DNA from: Paraspadella gotoi
Taxonomy: Eukaryota > Chaetognatha
NCBI GenBank assembly: GCA_051294375.1
Contig: CM119270.1
Coordinates: forward strand, 19,665,741 to 19,729,740
Direction of reading: 5' to 3'
Length of the DNA: 64,000 nt
Each line of letters starts with the position of its first letter. The first letter of the stretch is position 1. Of the stretch, positions 28,825 through 41,925 are shown one piece after another. Below the pieces are notes generated by a model that saw nothing but the letters and a program-made list of their open reading frames with translations, did no database searches and was not told the DNA's origin. Made by a program: the position numbers and the translations under genes.

Positions 28825-29786
28825 CTCTCTCTCATACGGTTACAATAATCAAAAATGTTAATGAATCCTTTCTTTTTCCTTGATTAACCGTCGCGAGGGG
28901 AAGACGGTTTCCATGGAAACAGGCAGCGAGAGGATGAAAACAATTTTATTTTTTTTCTGTTTTTAATCAATGATGTTCGGCCTCGATCAATGATTATCTC
29001 TCTCCGGCTTCGTTTTTTTTTTTTTTTTTTTTTTTTATTAATTTTTCATTATTATCTATTTAGAGATAAGACTCTTGACGAAGAGGCGGTTTGCTTTTTT
29101 TTTTTAATGCGTCACCGCATCCGTGTAAGAATACTTCTTTGGCGATCGATAGGTTATATTTTTAATAATGAATACAACGATTATTTATATATTATAAAAA
29201 ATAATTAAAACTATGTTCGGATTTTAAGATTAATGATTTAGAAATTAACGGTTATTAGACAACTGCTTATATAAATAAATGGATTGGGCGTTGCATATCT
29301 GGACAAGAAGAGACACTCGTTCGTCTTTTCTCATTATCGATTATTCTCTGTGGTAAAGAGACGTTTGTTTTTTTAAGGACGAGAAATGAATAAAAAATTA
29401 GGAATGAAATGAAGAGAAAATGAAGAGAAAATGAATAATTCAACGACGGTTTTGATATGTTTATAGATGAAATAATAGTAGTGTTAAATAGATACATATA
29501 CTTTATTTATAATCATGTTTCAAAAATTTGGCAGAGTAGAACTAAATAAAAACAAATTGTTTATCAAATTCGTCACTAGAAAAAAATTTATCTTCAAATG
29601 ACGTCATTATAAAATGAAAAAGATAATAACCTCATCAGTGACAAGACTATCACAAGAAATGAGAAATATCGTACAACCGATAAGAAAAACCCGGCCGAAG
29701 ATAGAAACGTTTTTTCTTTGAGTCAGAATCGAAAACTCAATTCCCGACACTTGTCAACCATTTTGTTATGACGGCTTTTCTTCAGC

Positions 29787-29787
<1 letters not shown>

Positions 29788-29863
<76 letters not shown>
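29788..29863. repeat. (CT)n microsatellite
   Basis: A pure CT run between CTTCAGCCAA and TTATATGTCCAGC. The copy-1 version (15219-15302) is longer and interrupted by TT. Confidence 0.95.
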
Positions 29864-29865
<2 letters not shown>

Positions 29866-30270
29866 ATGTCCAGCTTTCGTCTGGTTTTCGTGCTCTTGTT
29901 TCTAGGCATTTGTGTTGTGTTTCTTCTTTTTTTCTTCTTCTTACATTTTCGTCGCTTTCTCCTTTGTTTTCATCCTCTCCTGACTTTTCTTCGTCTCCTA
30001 CTTTAATTTTCATGTCTTCTTCTTTTTCTCATTCTCTGCATCATCTTTTCCGTCGTTCCGCGCATCAAACGACGAGAGAAAATCGAAAAAGAAACTAAAA
30101 AAGAAAAATAAATAAACCAACTAACAATATTTTTATAATTTCTTTTGTGTTCAATTTTTGTTTTGTTTTTTTTTATAAAATTTTATTTGTCTTGATTTTA
30201 CGATTATTCTGTTGCTCCGAAAAATACGACACGCAAACTAAAAACATCCAGATATCTCTTAAAAATTCTT

Positions 30271-30336
<66 letters not shown>

Positions 30337-31185
30337 TCCCTAGTTTCCATTCAAAATTTGAAAGGTGATTGACCCAATTTTTTATGTTTTGATGGAACCG
30401 AGAGAGGAAGAATTTCCACAACGAAATCTGAGAAGATTGATTCGTTGCCAAAAAAAAAAAAAAATATTAGATGAATGTCTGTATCTCTTCTGGTCTGTCT
30501 GTCTGCCTCTCTCTCCGTCTGTCTGTTTTTATTTTGACAGTATTTTAATGTCTGCACTTTGCACACTTCTCTTTTCTTACAGTAAACGGTTCTCTGTTTA
30601 CAAAGTCCTCGCTGTACTTACATCTTCGTAAGTGGTTATCGATCTTTCGCCTTCGAAACTTTTCCACTTTTTTTTGGTTTCCTTGACAACGAATCGATTT
30701 TCGTTTTTTAGTGAAAAGAAAACGTGAATTTTTTTTTGGAAAAAGTGAATTTTTTTTAATTTTTTAAAAATAAAAAGATAAAAATGATCGAAAATGGAGA
30801 CTAAATTTGTTTGTTTTTTTCTGCATTTTTTTTGTTCGAAAATTTTTTGTATTGAAAAAAAAATTAGACAAAAACGATTTTTCTTATTGTTGTAAAATTT
30901 TATGGTTTCTTCCGTCGTTTTGATTTCTGATTTTCTGATTTTATTATTATTTTTACTATCATTTATCATTAGTTATTTCTATTTATCAGTATTATATTAT
31001 AACATAAAGAATTGCAAGATTACTTGTTTTACTAAATTAGAATAAATAAAACTAAATTTTAAAAAGAATATAAAAGTTGAAATATATTTCATACAAGTAT
31101 TGAAATAAATTAATTATTTCATAATTCATATTCAATAAAGTATTTAATTAATTAATAATGTATTTAATTTTCATCTCTATTTCAG

Positions 31186-31808
31186 ATTTTTCCCTTCGAG
31201 GATGGAATCGCCCTCAACTCACCCAAACTTCGGCGCCGGCGGAACTAAACTCGGTGATTTGCCGGGATTCGAACCGGGAACTTTCTCGCCCCCTCATTCC
31301 CTCCACAGCTACGACAATTCTCCCGAGCCGACGAGGCGTTCCACCCCAGAAGCCCGTCGATCCCCGCTTCCGCCGCTGCCCACTTTCGATCATCCTCACC
31401 CGAAGCCGCCCTCCGCCCTCGATCCTCTTCCGCCGCAGCCGCCCTTCGCCGCAGCCACTGCAGCGCCGCCTCTTCCTCCCACCGTCGTCCCCGGCGCCGT
31501 CAGATCCTCCAGCGAACGACAGAGCCGCGATTTCTCGACGACGCCGGAGGATAAGCCGGAACCGGCGATGCGCGCCGTGCCGGAAGCACCGAGAAAGGGC
31601 GCCGAGCCGGGAGCGGCGAGAAACAACGCTGAATCAGAAGCGCCGAGAAAGGGCGCCAGAATGGAACCGCCGGGAAAGAGCCCCGGTTCCGTTAAATCTG
31701 GCGTCAAAGCGGCCGAAAGAAAAACCGTGGCGCCGAAATCAGAGAAAGAGAATGGAATGATGACGCCGGCTTGGAGTCGGAGAAAGTCATCTTCAGTTGA
31801 TGAGGAGG
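31186..31808 (+). CDS. Exon of a proline-rich, probably disordered protein (unknown family), open copy
   Basis: Acceptor TATTTCAG precedes 31186 and donor GG|GTAAGT follows 31808. The frame is open for the whole exon. The first ATG is at 31202, but the frame is also open upstream to the acceptor, so it may be internal. The 202 codons from that ATG encode a Pro/Ser/Ala/Arg-rich chain: TPEARRSPLPPLP and similar at residues 44-60, repeated EAPRKGA motifs, then basic Ser-rich SRRKSSSVDEE at the end, which looks like kinase target sites. There are no folded domains, signal peptide or membrane segments. High GC and an open frame against a frame-broken copy 1 support coding. Function unknown. Confidence 0.6.
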
Positions 31809-32060
31809 GTAAGTTAGTCTCTCTCTCTCNNNNNNNNNNNNNNNNNNNNNNNNNNNNNNNNNNNNNNNNNNNNNNNNNNNNNNNNNNNNNNNNNNNNNNN
31901 NNNNNNNNNNNNNNNNNNNNNNNNNNNNNNNNNNNNNNNNNNNNNNNNNNNNNNNNNNNNNNNNNNNNNNNNNNNNNNNNNNNNNNNNNNNNNNNNNNNN
32001 NNNNNNNNNNNNNNNNNNNNNNNNNNNNNNNNNNNTACAATTACCTTGATTTTTTTTCAG

Positions 32061-32131
32061 AAAAACAAACTTTCTGCAGCATCATCACTTACATCAACAC
32101 CAGAGCTGGAATTCTCAAAATTCTTCAAACG
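32061..32131 (+). CDS. Following 71-bp exon of the proline-rich gene
   Basis: Acceptor TTTTTTTCAG and donor ACG|GTAACT. One frame reads SAASSLTSTPELEFSKFFKR, a plausible phosphoprotein continuation. The frame dictated by the upstream donor phase instead reads EKQTFCSIITYIN... A one-base change in the leading A5 run would join the first frame, so a homopolymer error is suspected. The intron between the exons contains a CT tract and a 206-N gap. Confidence 0.45.
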
Positions 32132-32496
32132 GTAACTATGAATTAAAATATTCTGTAGAAATATTAAAATATTTAATGACTTAAAACTAATGACAATTGT
32201 ACAATGTACATTGCGTCGATAAGTGAGGTTAATCTCACGCGTCTTGTTTCATATTCTCGTTGCAATATTTTTTTTTCTTTCGATCACGTAACCATCTCGG
32301 TTTTTCTTTCACGTGATCAAAATTTTTGGTGATTCGAGCCCGGGGCTGTCTGTCGGTCTGTCTGTCTTTCTGTTTGTCTGTCAGTCAAGATTGCTTAAAA
32401 AAATGTAAATTGTCAAAAGGTGCGTTGACTAATTAGTATTTATATTTTATTGGATTGAAATACGATCGTGCAAAGGCGCATCTACAAGAGACAGAC

Positions 32497-32549
<53 letters not shown>

Positions 32550-32859
32550 TCTGTCTGTGTCGTGGAGAGGAGAGGCCATTAGCGCCGCCAAACGGTCACG
32601 CCTCAGTTCACATCGTCTTCTCCCTCAAAATTGTCCTTTTTTTTCGAGGAGGGACAGTTAGGGTCAGGAGAGGGAGACGGAAAGAGGGAGAGGGAGAGAG
32701 AGATGGAGACTGAGAGAGAAAGAGACAGAGAGACGGAATGTGAGAGAAAGAGACAGAGACAGAGACAGAGACAGAGACAGAGACAAAGAGAGGGAAAGAG
32801 TCTTCATCCTCGTTTGGCCAATCAAGGTTACATGAAAGGAGATCGTTGAGCCGTTGAGA

Positions 32860-33200
32860 TGATTGAGTGAATGAGTGATTATGTGATTGAGTTATTACGT
32901 GATTTACTGAGTGATTGAGTGATTAAGTGATTGAGTGATTGAGTGATTATGTGATTTACTGAGTGNNNNNNNNNNNNNNNNNNNNNNNNNNNNNNNNNNN
33001 NNNNNNNNNNNNNNNNNNNNNNNNNNNNNNNNNNNNNNNNNNNNNNNNNNNNNNNNNNNNNNNNNNNNNNNNNNNNNNNNNNNNNNNNNNNNNNNNNNNN
33101 NNNNNNNNNNNNNNNNNNNNNNNNNNNNNNNNNNNNNNNNNNNNNNNNNNNNNGAGTGATTATGTGATTTACTGAGTGATTGAGTGATTGAGTAATGACG
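32860..33200. repeat. TGATTGAG-type minisatellite, copy 2
   Basis: The same array as 18365-18775, interrupted by N at 32966-33153. The visible ends are very regular, GAGTGATTATGTGATTTACT units alternating with GAGTGATT. Confidence 0.85.
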
Positions 33201-34550
33201 TGATTGAAACATTGATCGATTAAATAATATAGAGATTTGGGCCGAAGGACGAATCAAATTATCGTGTGGGAAGCGAAAAAGTTAAATTTATCCTAAATAT
33301 CAAATTACGATGTGTTGGATTTAATTATGTATGAAGAGAGAAAAAATTATTTAGAATTTTTTGATGAGCTCGATAATCATTAATTACTTATGATTAATAA
33401 AAAAAGAGCTCATTAATAATTTCTCAGAGTTAGCCTCGAATTTAAATACATTTTTGTTCTTGGAAATCGAGACTGTAATGTCTCATATCAGAAATAGAAA
33501 GGACATCGAGAGCATTTGACCAATCTCCATCAAACCGACGATTGGGATCGAAAACGAGGCTTGAGCCTCGACTCAAGATTTCCTTTATTACTCTCTTCCT
33601 TTTCGCCCTCTTTCTTCAACTTCTTTTATTAATTTTTTTCTTTTAACCATTATCCCTTCTATACTTCTCTCACTTTCCTTTCTTTTCCTTCTTTACTCTC
33701 TCTTCTCTTCTTATTTCCTATCTAATATCCGCTCGTGATTTGACGATGTATAGCGCCGTCGCCTTTCGTGGGTGAAGAGCGATGATTGGTCGAGTCGATG
33801 TGGAGGTGAGTGAAGCGAGGTAAGTACTTGATGAGAGGAGGGTGGGTAAGGCGGGAGAGATCGAAGAAGTGAGGGCGGGCCCGTGTAATGACGCCGCCCG
33901 GGTCAGGAAAGCGAATATGCAAATGAATTGGCGTTCTCTTTGGCGCCGTCGGAGGAGACCCCGAGTCGAAAACGNNNNNNNNNNNNNNNNNNNNNNNNNN
34001 NNNNNNNNNNNNNNNNNNNNNNNNNNNNNNNNNNNNNNNNNNNNNNNNNNNNNNNNNNNNNNNNNNNNNNNNNNNNNNNNNNNNNNNNNNNNNNNNNNNN
34101 NNNNNNNNNNNNNNNNNNNNNNNNNNNNNNNNNNNNGAGAGAGAAGGATAGGGTTTCTAAGGGCGTCATTAGTCCTTTGTTGTTGTTGTTGTTGTCGACG
34201 GAGGCCGACTTTCCCTTGGAGGAAGAGGAGGAGGAGGAGGCGCCCGCGACGGCCGCCTGGAGCCAAGGCTATGAGCTTCGTGACCCCGGAGTGACCCCGA
34301 TGGCACGGCCTGGGTCTTTATGTCCATCGGAAAAGGGGTGTGCCTTGAAAGGATTGCGGATTCAGAAAATGAACTCTCATTCATTATCATCATCGGCTGT
34401 TTTTTTTATCTTCAAAAACTTTTATACCGACGTTACTAACATCGAATGTTCTATAATTTCATTATTTCAGTATTCATATCTCATATTACCGCAAAAACTG
34501 AAATTCTCTTGATCAAATCAAATCCCTCTCGCTCTCATCTTCTCTCTCTC

Positions 34551-34581
<31 letters not shown>

Positions 34582-34589
34582 GCTCTCTC

Positions 34590-34639
<50 letters not shown>

Positions 34640-35274
34640 GATTAACCCATATGAGATGCGTAAAAAATACAAACTTCGTTGTCATCCACCTTAAATTTCT
34701 CGCAACCCAAAGATTTTAAGCTTACCACAGCCAAACTAACTATCTGCCGCCACCGTACGATTTACCCACAGCTGCTTCGAGGAATGATTTACCCACAGTC
34801 GCGCCGGCCTACTGATTTTACCCCAGCTGCTTTTGCAGTTTGGAAAGAAAAATCGCGAATCGATTCCCCAGAGGATTTTTCGTTTTTTGCGGGGGGCGGG
34901 CGGTGGGTTAGGGGGTAGGGTGAGGTTAGGGGGAGAGAGAGAGAAAGCGGGGAACGGGCAGAAAGTGAAGCGATAGAAAACTGCGCGCGTTTGAAAAATG
35001 TTTTGGTAAGGAATGTGTTCCCCAGCGGAAGAGCGCGTTTGGCGACCGACTGCGAGGTTTTCATCGAAAAAAATGTCATGGTAAGGATTTGAACATGGCA
35101 ACATATGTGAAATCTGTTAGAAAAGGTACGGGTTACTGCCAGGTAATATTATTATCTCAACTACTATTGTTATTAATTTTTTTAAAACAAGTGACTTTGC
35201 CGAATTTGCAGTTTACCAATACCGCGATTATTTTCTTTGTGATGTGAACTTTTCTGATAGATACACTTGTGAAT

Positions 35275-35500
35275 CAACGATTGTACTTTTGTGATAAAGA
35301 CTTCCTTTTGTGAGAGAGTGATTGTACTTTTTTGATAAAGACTTCTTTTTGTGAAAGAGTGATTGTACTTTTGTGATAAAGACTTCCTTTTGTGAGAGAG
35401 CGATTGTACTTTTGTGATAAAGACTTCCTTTTGTGAGAGAGCGATGGTATTTTTGTGATAAAGACTTCCTTTTGTGAGAGAGCGATTGTACTTCAGTGAC
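35275..35500. repeat. Minisatellite of 41 bp, copy 2
   Basis: Five near-perfect units beginning GATTGTACTTTTGTGATAAA. The last unit breaks into GATTGTACTTCAGTGACAC. Confidence 0.9.
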
Positions 35501-36693
35501 ACAGGCGCCGCGAGGGTTCACGCGTCGACGATCGGAGAGAGAAATACGAGACGGGGTCGCGGTCGTCGTTGTTGTTGTTGTCGTTGTTGTTTTTAAAGTC
35601 ATCGTCGTTGTCGTCGTCGTTTTAGTTTGACCGAGGGAAAGATTTAAACATTTTAAAGCGACCATCTCCCATATATCATCAATCCTTATTGTTATTTTGA
35701 GTCAACGAGTAGATCAGCGAAAAAACTCACTCATCATCGTCGTCGTCGTCATTGTCGTCGTCGTCGTTAAGAAATCACACCTCACAGTTTCACTTTCAAG
35801 CGTCAATGTTTTCACTGTCGTCGTCGGGTTTGTAATCATTGTCATCGCCGTCGTCGCTGTCATAGTTCTATCATTTCCTCCTCCCCTTCCACCTTTACCC
35901 CTTTTCTCTTTTCCACTGATATTCCCTTCCTTTCCTCTCTCCCTTTCTCCCCACTCCTCTTCCTTCCCTCTTTCCCTCTCCCTCTCTCCCCCTCCCTCCC
36001 CCTTTCTCCCCCCCGCCCCCCTTTCTAGCACCCGACGAGGGGGAGAAACCAAATTTCTGGCACAAAAGACTCCGACGTCTTTTGTCATGGAAATTGTTGG
36101 ATCCCTGGTTGAGGCGAAGCGCCGTCCTGTCGGAGAACGACGGAGACTAGAAAAAAAACCCGATGCTCTTTTTTTTTTCACTCAGTTGTGCGCGCGAATT
36201 TTCTTTTCTTTACTAGATGGCGCATTTCGGTGAAAGGCAGAGCCAGATATTTTTTCGTAAACGCGTATAGTTATTGTTTATTAATTACATATATATATAT
36301 CATTAAATATATCATTAATATATTGCGATATTCATATGAGTTCATTAGAGTTTCATGTTGGCTTTGTAATATTATTAGAAGAATTCTGTTTCAAGGATTG
36401 CCTTAGGAAAACTGTTACTCCTAACATTTTTAATTAAAATTTATCCCAAAACGAAAAAAAAAGCAAAACTTTTATAGCTTGAGTAAAATTTTTGTCTCTG
36501 GCAAAGACAAAAAAAATTCAAATTTTCCCGCGATTTTTTTTCAAAGATTTTTTTACCAGAAAATCTCTTTAACTTTCGCGGTTTTTTAATCCCCGTCTTT
36601 CATTCAAATTCATCTTTTGTTCATCTCATCGTTTAACTTTTTAAGGTTTTTATCTTTTCTCGCGGACGACGGAAAAATAGCGGGAAAAAAGTT

Positions 36694-36790
36694 AACTAAA
36701 AACTAAAAACTAAAAACTAAAAACTAAAAACTAAAAACTAAAAACTAAAAACTAAAAACTAAAAACTAAAAACTAAAAACTAAAAACTGA
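36694..36790. repeat. AAAAACT heptamer repeat, long allele
   Basis: About a dozen uninterrupted heptamers, against a few imperfect ones at 22300-22345. Confidence 0.9.
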
Positions 36791-39234
36791 AGACATTTTT
36801 GAACCATGATATAGTATAAAAATTATAAGAATTATAAGAATTTGGTTTGATTTGGCAACGGCCAAGTTTATTTACAAAAATAGTAAATATCGGAAAGAGC
36901 AAGCGATGAAGACTCTGTCTCTATCTCTGTCTCTATCTCAAGAGATGACGACTCTGTCTCTATCTTGGACAGATTTATAATTAATACTTTTCAATTCGCG
37001 GAGAAAGGAAAATGTATCCACGCCGGGTAATGAGATTATTTTTATCAAGCCATGACCGGCAAAGCCGGTTCAGGCTTTTTTTTTTGAAAGTATAACAATT
37101 TTTATATATTTTATTCTAAAATATTATGAGATATCTTCTATGACTTTAAAAAAATTATTTTTAATTTATTTTTTATAAAAATATTACTTGAATATTTTTG
37201 TATTTTTATATTCTGTTTCAAACAAAAATATGATCAAAAATAATTTTGTACTCGATAATCGAAATAGTTCAAAAGTATTAATATTATTGATAGCATTTGC
37301 GACCGAATTTTAAATTCAATGTAAATTAGCATTAAACAAATCCTTATGATTTATTATTTGAATTAAATTTTTTTCAAAAATCTTCATACTGATTATATAC
37401 AAAGAACGAGAGTCTGTCCAAATGCCGAATCCATGATCGCAAGAAATAGACTGAGCCTGAGCTCTACAACGAGGCAACGCAAACTTTACATCATGAACCG
37501 AGACGTTGACCTAACCAACTATTAAAACCTTCTTCTCTTTAATGGCATCTTTCTAGTATAAAAATATTGTTTAAAAAAAATTATATACGTCCGTTTGCTC
37601 TTTGCTTAATTCTTTGCTTTTAACTTTTTTTTAAATTTTGAGACCATTAGCAATTACTTTTCAAATTCACCGAATGCATAATATTTCCTTGTTTCTCGTT
37701 TTTAATTTAAAAAAAAAAAGACTGATGCTGAAAGTCAATCTACTTTTATAAAAAGAGCATCTGAGTTAACGTTAGCCAAGTCTGCTATTAAGCGCTGATG
37801 GAAGGAACATTCGACCAAAGGGGAGTAATATATACGTGAATAGCCATATTTAAAATTTCAGGAAATAAAACTTATATATTGATATATTATAAATACTTGC
37901 ATGTATGTAAAAGAAAAAGATTATTAATATGTTTAGGAAGGCATGCGATCATGTTAATGTATAATCGTATATTCTATAATTCAAAGTAAGAAACATAAAT
38001 TATATTCATACACACGTTAAGAACAAATTGACGAAAATGATCGCGGAGCAGAAAAAATGTATTCGAAGCGAAAAATATTTTTTTCTTATCAAAGTTTCAT
38101 CGAAATTGGATTTTTTTTCCGTTTTTTTTTAATTGGCGGCGTACTCCTCCTTTTGTGATGAGAAACGACATTAAAAATGTCATAATCTTCAAGGAATAAT
38201 AAGTTATTTAATGAATATTTGCAGAAAAAAGACGAAGAAACGCTAAAACACGTGGCATCGCAGGGAGCAGCCATGTTAAAAAGCGTTTTATCTGGCTCCA
38301 GATCGCGCATGATCAATTTCCTTTTTTTTTCGATCGAACGTCCTCGGTTAGATAACCTTATACACGAATTTTAAAATACGGCCCGGAATTGCGCTTCAAA
38401 GAACGCTTTTACCCGTACGAGAAACGGACTTCATTGTTTTGCATGAAATTATTATAAATAGACTAATTTATCCCGCGCTTACCTGAAACAGATATAAAAA
38501 CGAACAGTTTCTTTCGATGGTTTTTAGAACAAAAAAATATGAAAGCTTGACTATGCCAGTTTTCACCTAAAAAACCAGTTCGCAATTGATGCTTTATCAA
38601 AGCATTCAAGATTAAGAAATTAAACCTTTTTTTTTTTATCTTGCTAGAGAAGACAGTGCTATCCGAAACTGTACTGATATGTTATGATTTGTCTATTTTA
38701 CAAAAGATCTAGCAGGTTTTGGGAAAAGGGAAAAAACTGGCTGACCAGTCCATTAAATACCATTTTGTGGCATCGATAAAAATGGGATTTTCGATCGCGC
38801 TCCTAGACTCCGTTGGCTTCACAAGACGCCCACTTTCCAGAAATCTGCCATATGATATAATTTGTATTGGGGCCTTGACTATGCGTTTTGAATAGAAGTT
38901 AAATATAAAGGAATCTTGAATCGGCAGCTTCGATTCGAACGATGCGCAAGCCGCTATTTTTTCCCTAAAATTCTGATTATTCTTTATATATAACGAGAGA
39001 GACCTAATAATGGTTTCGTTGGGGCGGGACCGTCCAGCCTCTCTCTCTCTCTCCTCCTCTCTCTCTCTCTCTTCTTTCACTCATACACGATTTGTTTGTT
39101 TATTTACGAATGAATGTTCATCGCGTCCAATGAATGACTATCATCGCATCAATGAATGACTATCATCATGGCTTGATCCTTATGCTTTTAAGATTTTTCT
39201 TTTCATTTTCAACAATCGTTGTCTCTCCGCGTTT

Positions 39235-39244
39235 ATCGTCTTCT

Positions 39245-39276
<32 letters not shown>

Positions 39277-39298
39277 CGTCGTCGTCGTCGTCGTCGTA
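39235..39298. repeat. (TCG)n trinucleotide repeat
   Basis: Runs of TCG/CGT with one phase slip. Similar arrays recur at 50020-50058, 55340-55500 and 56884-57495. Confidence 0.95.
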
Positions 39299-39467
39299 AA
39301 CAACTATAAAATCGATTTCATTTTTTACTAATTATTGATTCGCTTTTGTTTTTACGGTGATCGCATCGTCGCCCACTTGCGCGGGCCGGACGTTCAGCCA
39401 CCAACGCCGCTGGTAAAGATTGAGGCGATACTAAATCGCCGATAGGGTTTCATCGTAAAAATCGTTC

Positions 39468-39645
39468 GTTTTCATTCATTCCTCCTTTCATTCATTCATT
39501 ATTCATTCCATTCATTCATTCATTCATTTATTCATTCATTCATTCATTCATCTCATTCATTTATTCTTAAAATCCGTAATTGATTTATTCATTCATTCAT
39601 TCATTCATTCATTCATTCATTATTCATTCATTCATTCATTTAATC
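39468..39645. repeat. (ATTC)n tetranucleotide repeat
   Basis: Two blocks of TTCATTCATTCA separated by a CTTAAAATCCGTAATTGATT spacer. Confidence 0.95.
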
Positions 39646-40004
39646 TTAAGTATTAAATAAATTTCTATATTTATTTATTTAAATTTATCTAAATTCCATT
39701 TATGTATTCATTTTGTTAATCTAGCTATCCCTAATTTTTTTACAGTTTTTTTAAATTCAATAATCACGTAAACATTTTATTAAATTAATAAATTACTACA
39801 CAGTTTGCCCAATTATCATTCAGGTCGGCGTCCCTGTATTTCTCGTCTTCGTGTTTCTTTGTTCTAGTATTAGGAGCAGCATTGTTTTTTGCATGTGGTG
39901 TTTGTCCCTTGTTCTTTTTTTTAGCTTCGCTCAAAATTCTCTCTTCTCTCTTCTCTTCTACGAATTTACGGAAGTCCGAGGAAAGGGGACTCACCTGCGG
40001 GTAA

Positions 40005-40170
40005 GTCATACAGGGTAAAGGGTAGGAAAGATTTGGTCACTCACCCTGTTGGTAGCTCATAACAGGGTAAGGGTAGGAAAGATTTGCGGTCACTCATCGC
40101 TGTAGTAAGTCATACAGGTAAGGGTAGGAAAGATTGGGTCACTACCGTGTGGTAAGTCATTACAGGGTAA
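40005..40170. repeat. Minisatellite of about 50 bp
   Basis: Three and a half units containing GGTAAGTCATACAGGGTAAG, then GGTAGGAAAGATTTGGTCAC. Units vary by indels. It is followed by an A/G-rich stretch (40174-40360) with no credible gene. Confidence 0.8.
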
Positions 40171-40718
40171 TGTTTGAGTAAGAAAAACGAGAGAAAAGAA
40201 AGGGAAAAACAAAAGGAAAAAAAAAGTCGAACTAAAATAAAAGGAAAGAGAATCTGCGAAAAAAGAAGGAAAAGAAAAGGGAAAAGAAAGGGAAAACAAA
40301 AGAAAAAGAAAGGGAAAAAGAAAGGAAAGAAAATGAAAGAGAGGAGAAAGGAGGGGTAGCGGATATCGAGAGACAGCAATTAAATCCAACTCGATTATCG
40401 GGATACGAATTATTCTCGACGAAAAAAAAGAGGAGAAAATTGGATAAAAAAAAAAAAAGAAAAAAATTGCGAAGCCGAACTGATTTTCTTTTTTCTTTTC
40501 TTCACCTTTTCTTTTTTTTTTCCTCTCTCGCAGTTTGTCAAAAAATATACAGCCGACGGGAACAAAAATAGGGGGGGAGTTGGGGGGGGGGGGATCTCCT
40601 GTTTAAAAAAGAAAATCAAAATGACGGCAAGCAGGTATTCAAAAAAAAAAAGAAAAAATTTCGGAGTTGACGGGTCGTTATAAAAAGAAGAAGGAACGAA
40701 CGTTAAAGGGTAGATTAG

Positions 40719-40772
<54 letters not shown>

Positions 40773-41023
40773 GAGAGAGAAGAGAGAGAGAGAGAGAAGA
40801 GAGAAAGAGAGAAATTCATCTTTAAACCCGCTCTGAGACTCTTTCTCTATCCGGATAACGCTTCTCTTCTCTCTCTCTCTCCTCTATCTCTCCTGTCTCT
40901 CTCTCTCTCCTTCTCTCTCCTCTCTCTCATCTCTCTCTCTCTTTTAACCTATCTCTTTATTTTCTCCCACGTCTTCTCACCGTTTCTCCCAAGCTGCTTT
41001 CCGGGCGGCATAGGCAAGCAACA

Positions 41024-41038
41024 ATGTCAGACGCCGGA
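41024..41038 (+). CDS. Candidate first coding mini-exon (MSDAG)
   Basis: ATGTCAGACGCCGGA is followed directly by a perfect GTAAGT donor at 41039. The upstream GGCATAGGCAAGCAACA gives an arthropod-like start context (CAACA-ATG) and could be 5' UTR. The intron begins with a CT tract. A short first exon like this is common, but five codons cannot identify a protein. It might belong with the transmembrane exon at 41813, although the phases do not match without a one-base correction. Confidence 0.35.
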
Positions 41039-41047
41039 GTAAGTCGA

Positions 41048-41091
<44 letters not shown>

Positions 41092-41744
41092 ATCTCTCTC
41101 TCTCTCTCTCTCTCTTTTCTCTGTTACCGTTATTTTGGCGCGTAGTTTTGACGTGACAACGATATAATTTCTTTCACGGTTTCACAGCTTCGAACTTTTG
41201 TTTCAGTTTTCGCTTTTCACAACGATATTTAGTTTTTAACTACTTGTAACAATATTTTTTTTTTCGATGTGATTTTTTTTTTAGATTCACTATCTTCGGT
41301 TTAATTTTTTGTTTTGTTTCGAAAATGTTTTGTTTTTCGTTTCAAAATGATTTTTTTTCCACGTGGAGACTTCCGTCGTTCTCTCGCTCTCTCGATGCTT
41401 TCTGCCCATCATCAATCTTTTTTTTTCCTTCCGCTTTTCCCTTTTCTCCGCCACAATTGCGAGAGAGGAGCAAGAGAGACTGGACTGAGGCAACGCCGCG
41501 TCATAAATGGTCTTTCTCTCCTATCCGTTCACCATGGCAACCGTCAGCCACGTTTTCATGTCACTCAATATCATTTCCTTTCCAATTTCTCCAAATCAAT
41601 TCGTCTACTGACTCTCTTGCTTATTACCTCTCATAATCTATCCATCTTTACTCCCACAAGCTTAACCACATTCACCCACACCCCACATGACCCACTTAAT
41701 CCTTTTCATTAACCTTCTCTCTCTCTCTCCTCCCTCTCTCCTCG

Positions 41745-41784
<40 letters not shown>

Positions 41785-41812
41785 CTCTCCTCTCTCCCCT
41801 TCCTCTGCACAG

Positions 41813-41925
41813 GACTGGTCTACAACGCTGTCTCATCATACTCGTCTTCATCGCTGCCTTTTTGTTTTTGCTGACCGCGCATCGACTCCTCGATTCCCTG
41901 GTTGGGCGTCGTCGTCGCCACCGTC
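41813..41925 (+). CDS. Candidate transmembrane exon
   Basis: A pyrimidine tract plus TCTGCACAG precedes it and GTC|GTAAGT follows. The frame starting one base in is open for 37 codons and reads LQRCLIILVFIAAFLFLLTA, then HRLLDSLVGRRRRHR. This is a roughly 17-residue hydrophobic helix followed by a basic patch, as in a single-pass anchor with a cytosolic Arg cluster. The exon phases are 2 in and 1 out. The family is unknown. The splice signals and helix agree, so this is more credible than most open frames here. Confidence 0.45.

Larger units (their letters stand above)
27722..37075. repeat. Duplicated unit, copy 2, left part
   Basis: Collinear with about 13225-22636 of copy 1 and generally cleaner (fewer indels, open exon, regular 41-bp units). 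Its N gaps fall where copy 1 has CT/GA tracts (27833-27973, 31830-32035, 33975-34136) or the octamer minisatellite (32966-33153). It stops after AAAGCCGGTTCAGGCT. Confidence 0.85.

Noticed and set aside
31258-31290. GGGATTCGAACCGGGAAC, resembling a tRNA T-arm
   Set aside because: The flanking bases do not form a proper T stem or cloverleaf, and the stretch lies inside the open proline-rich exon.
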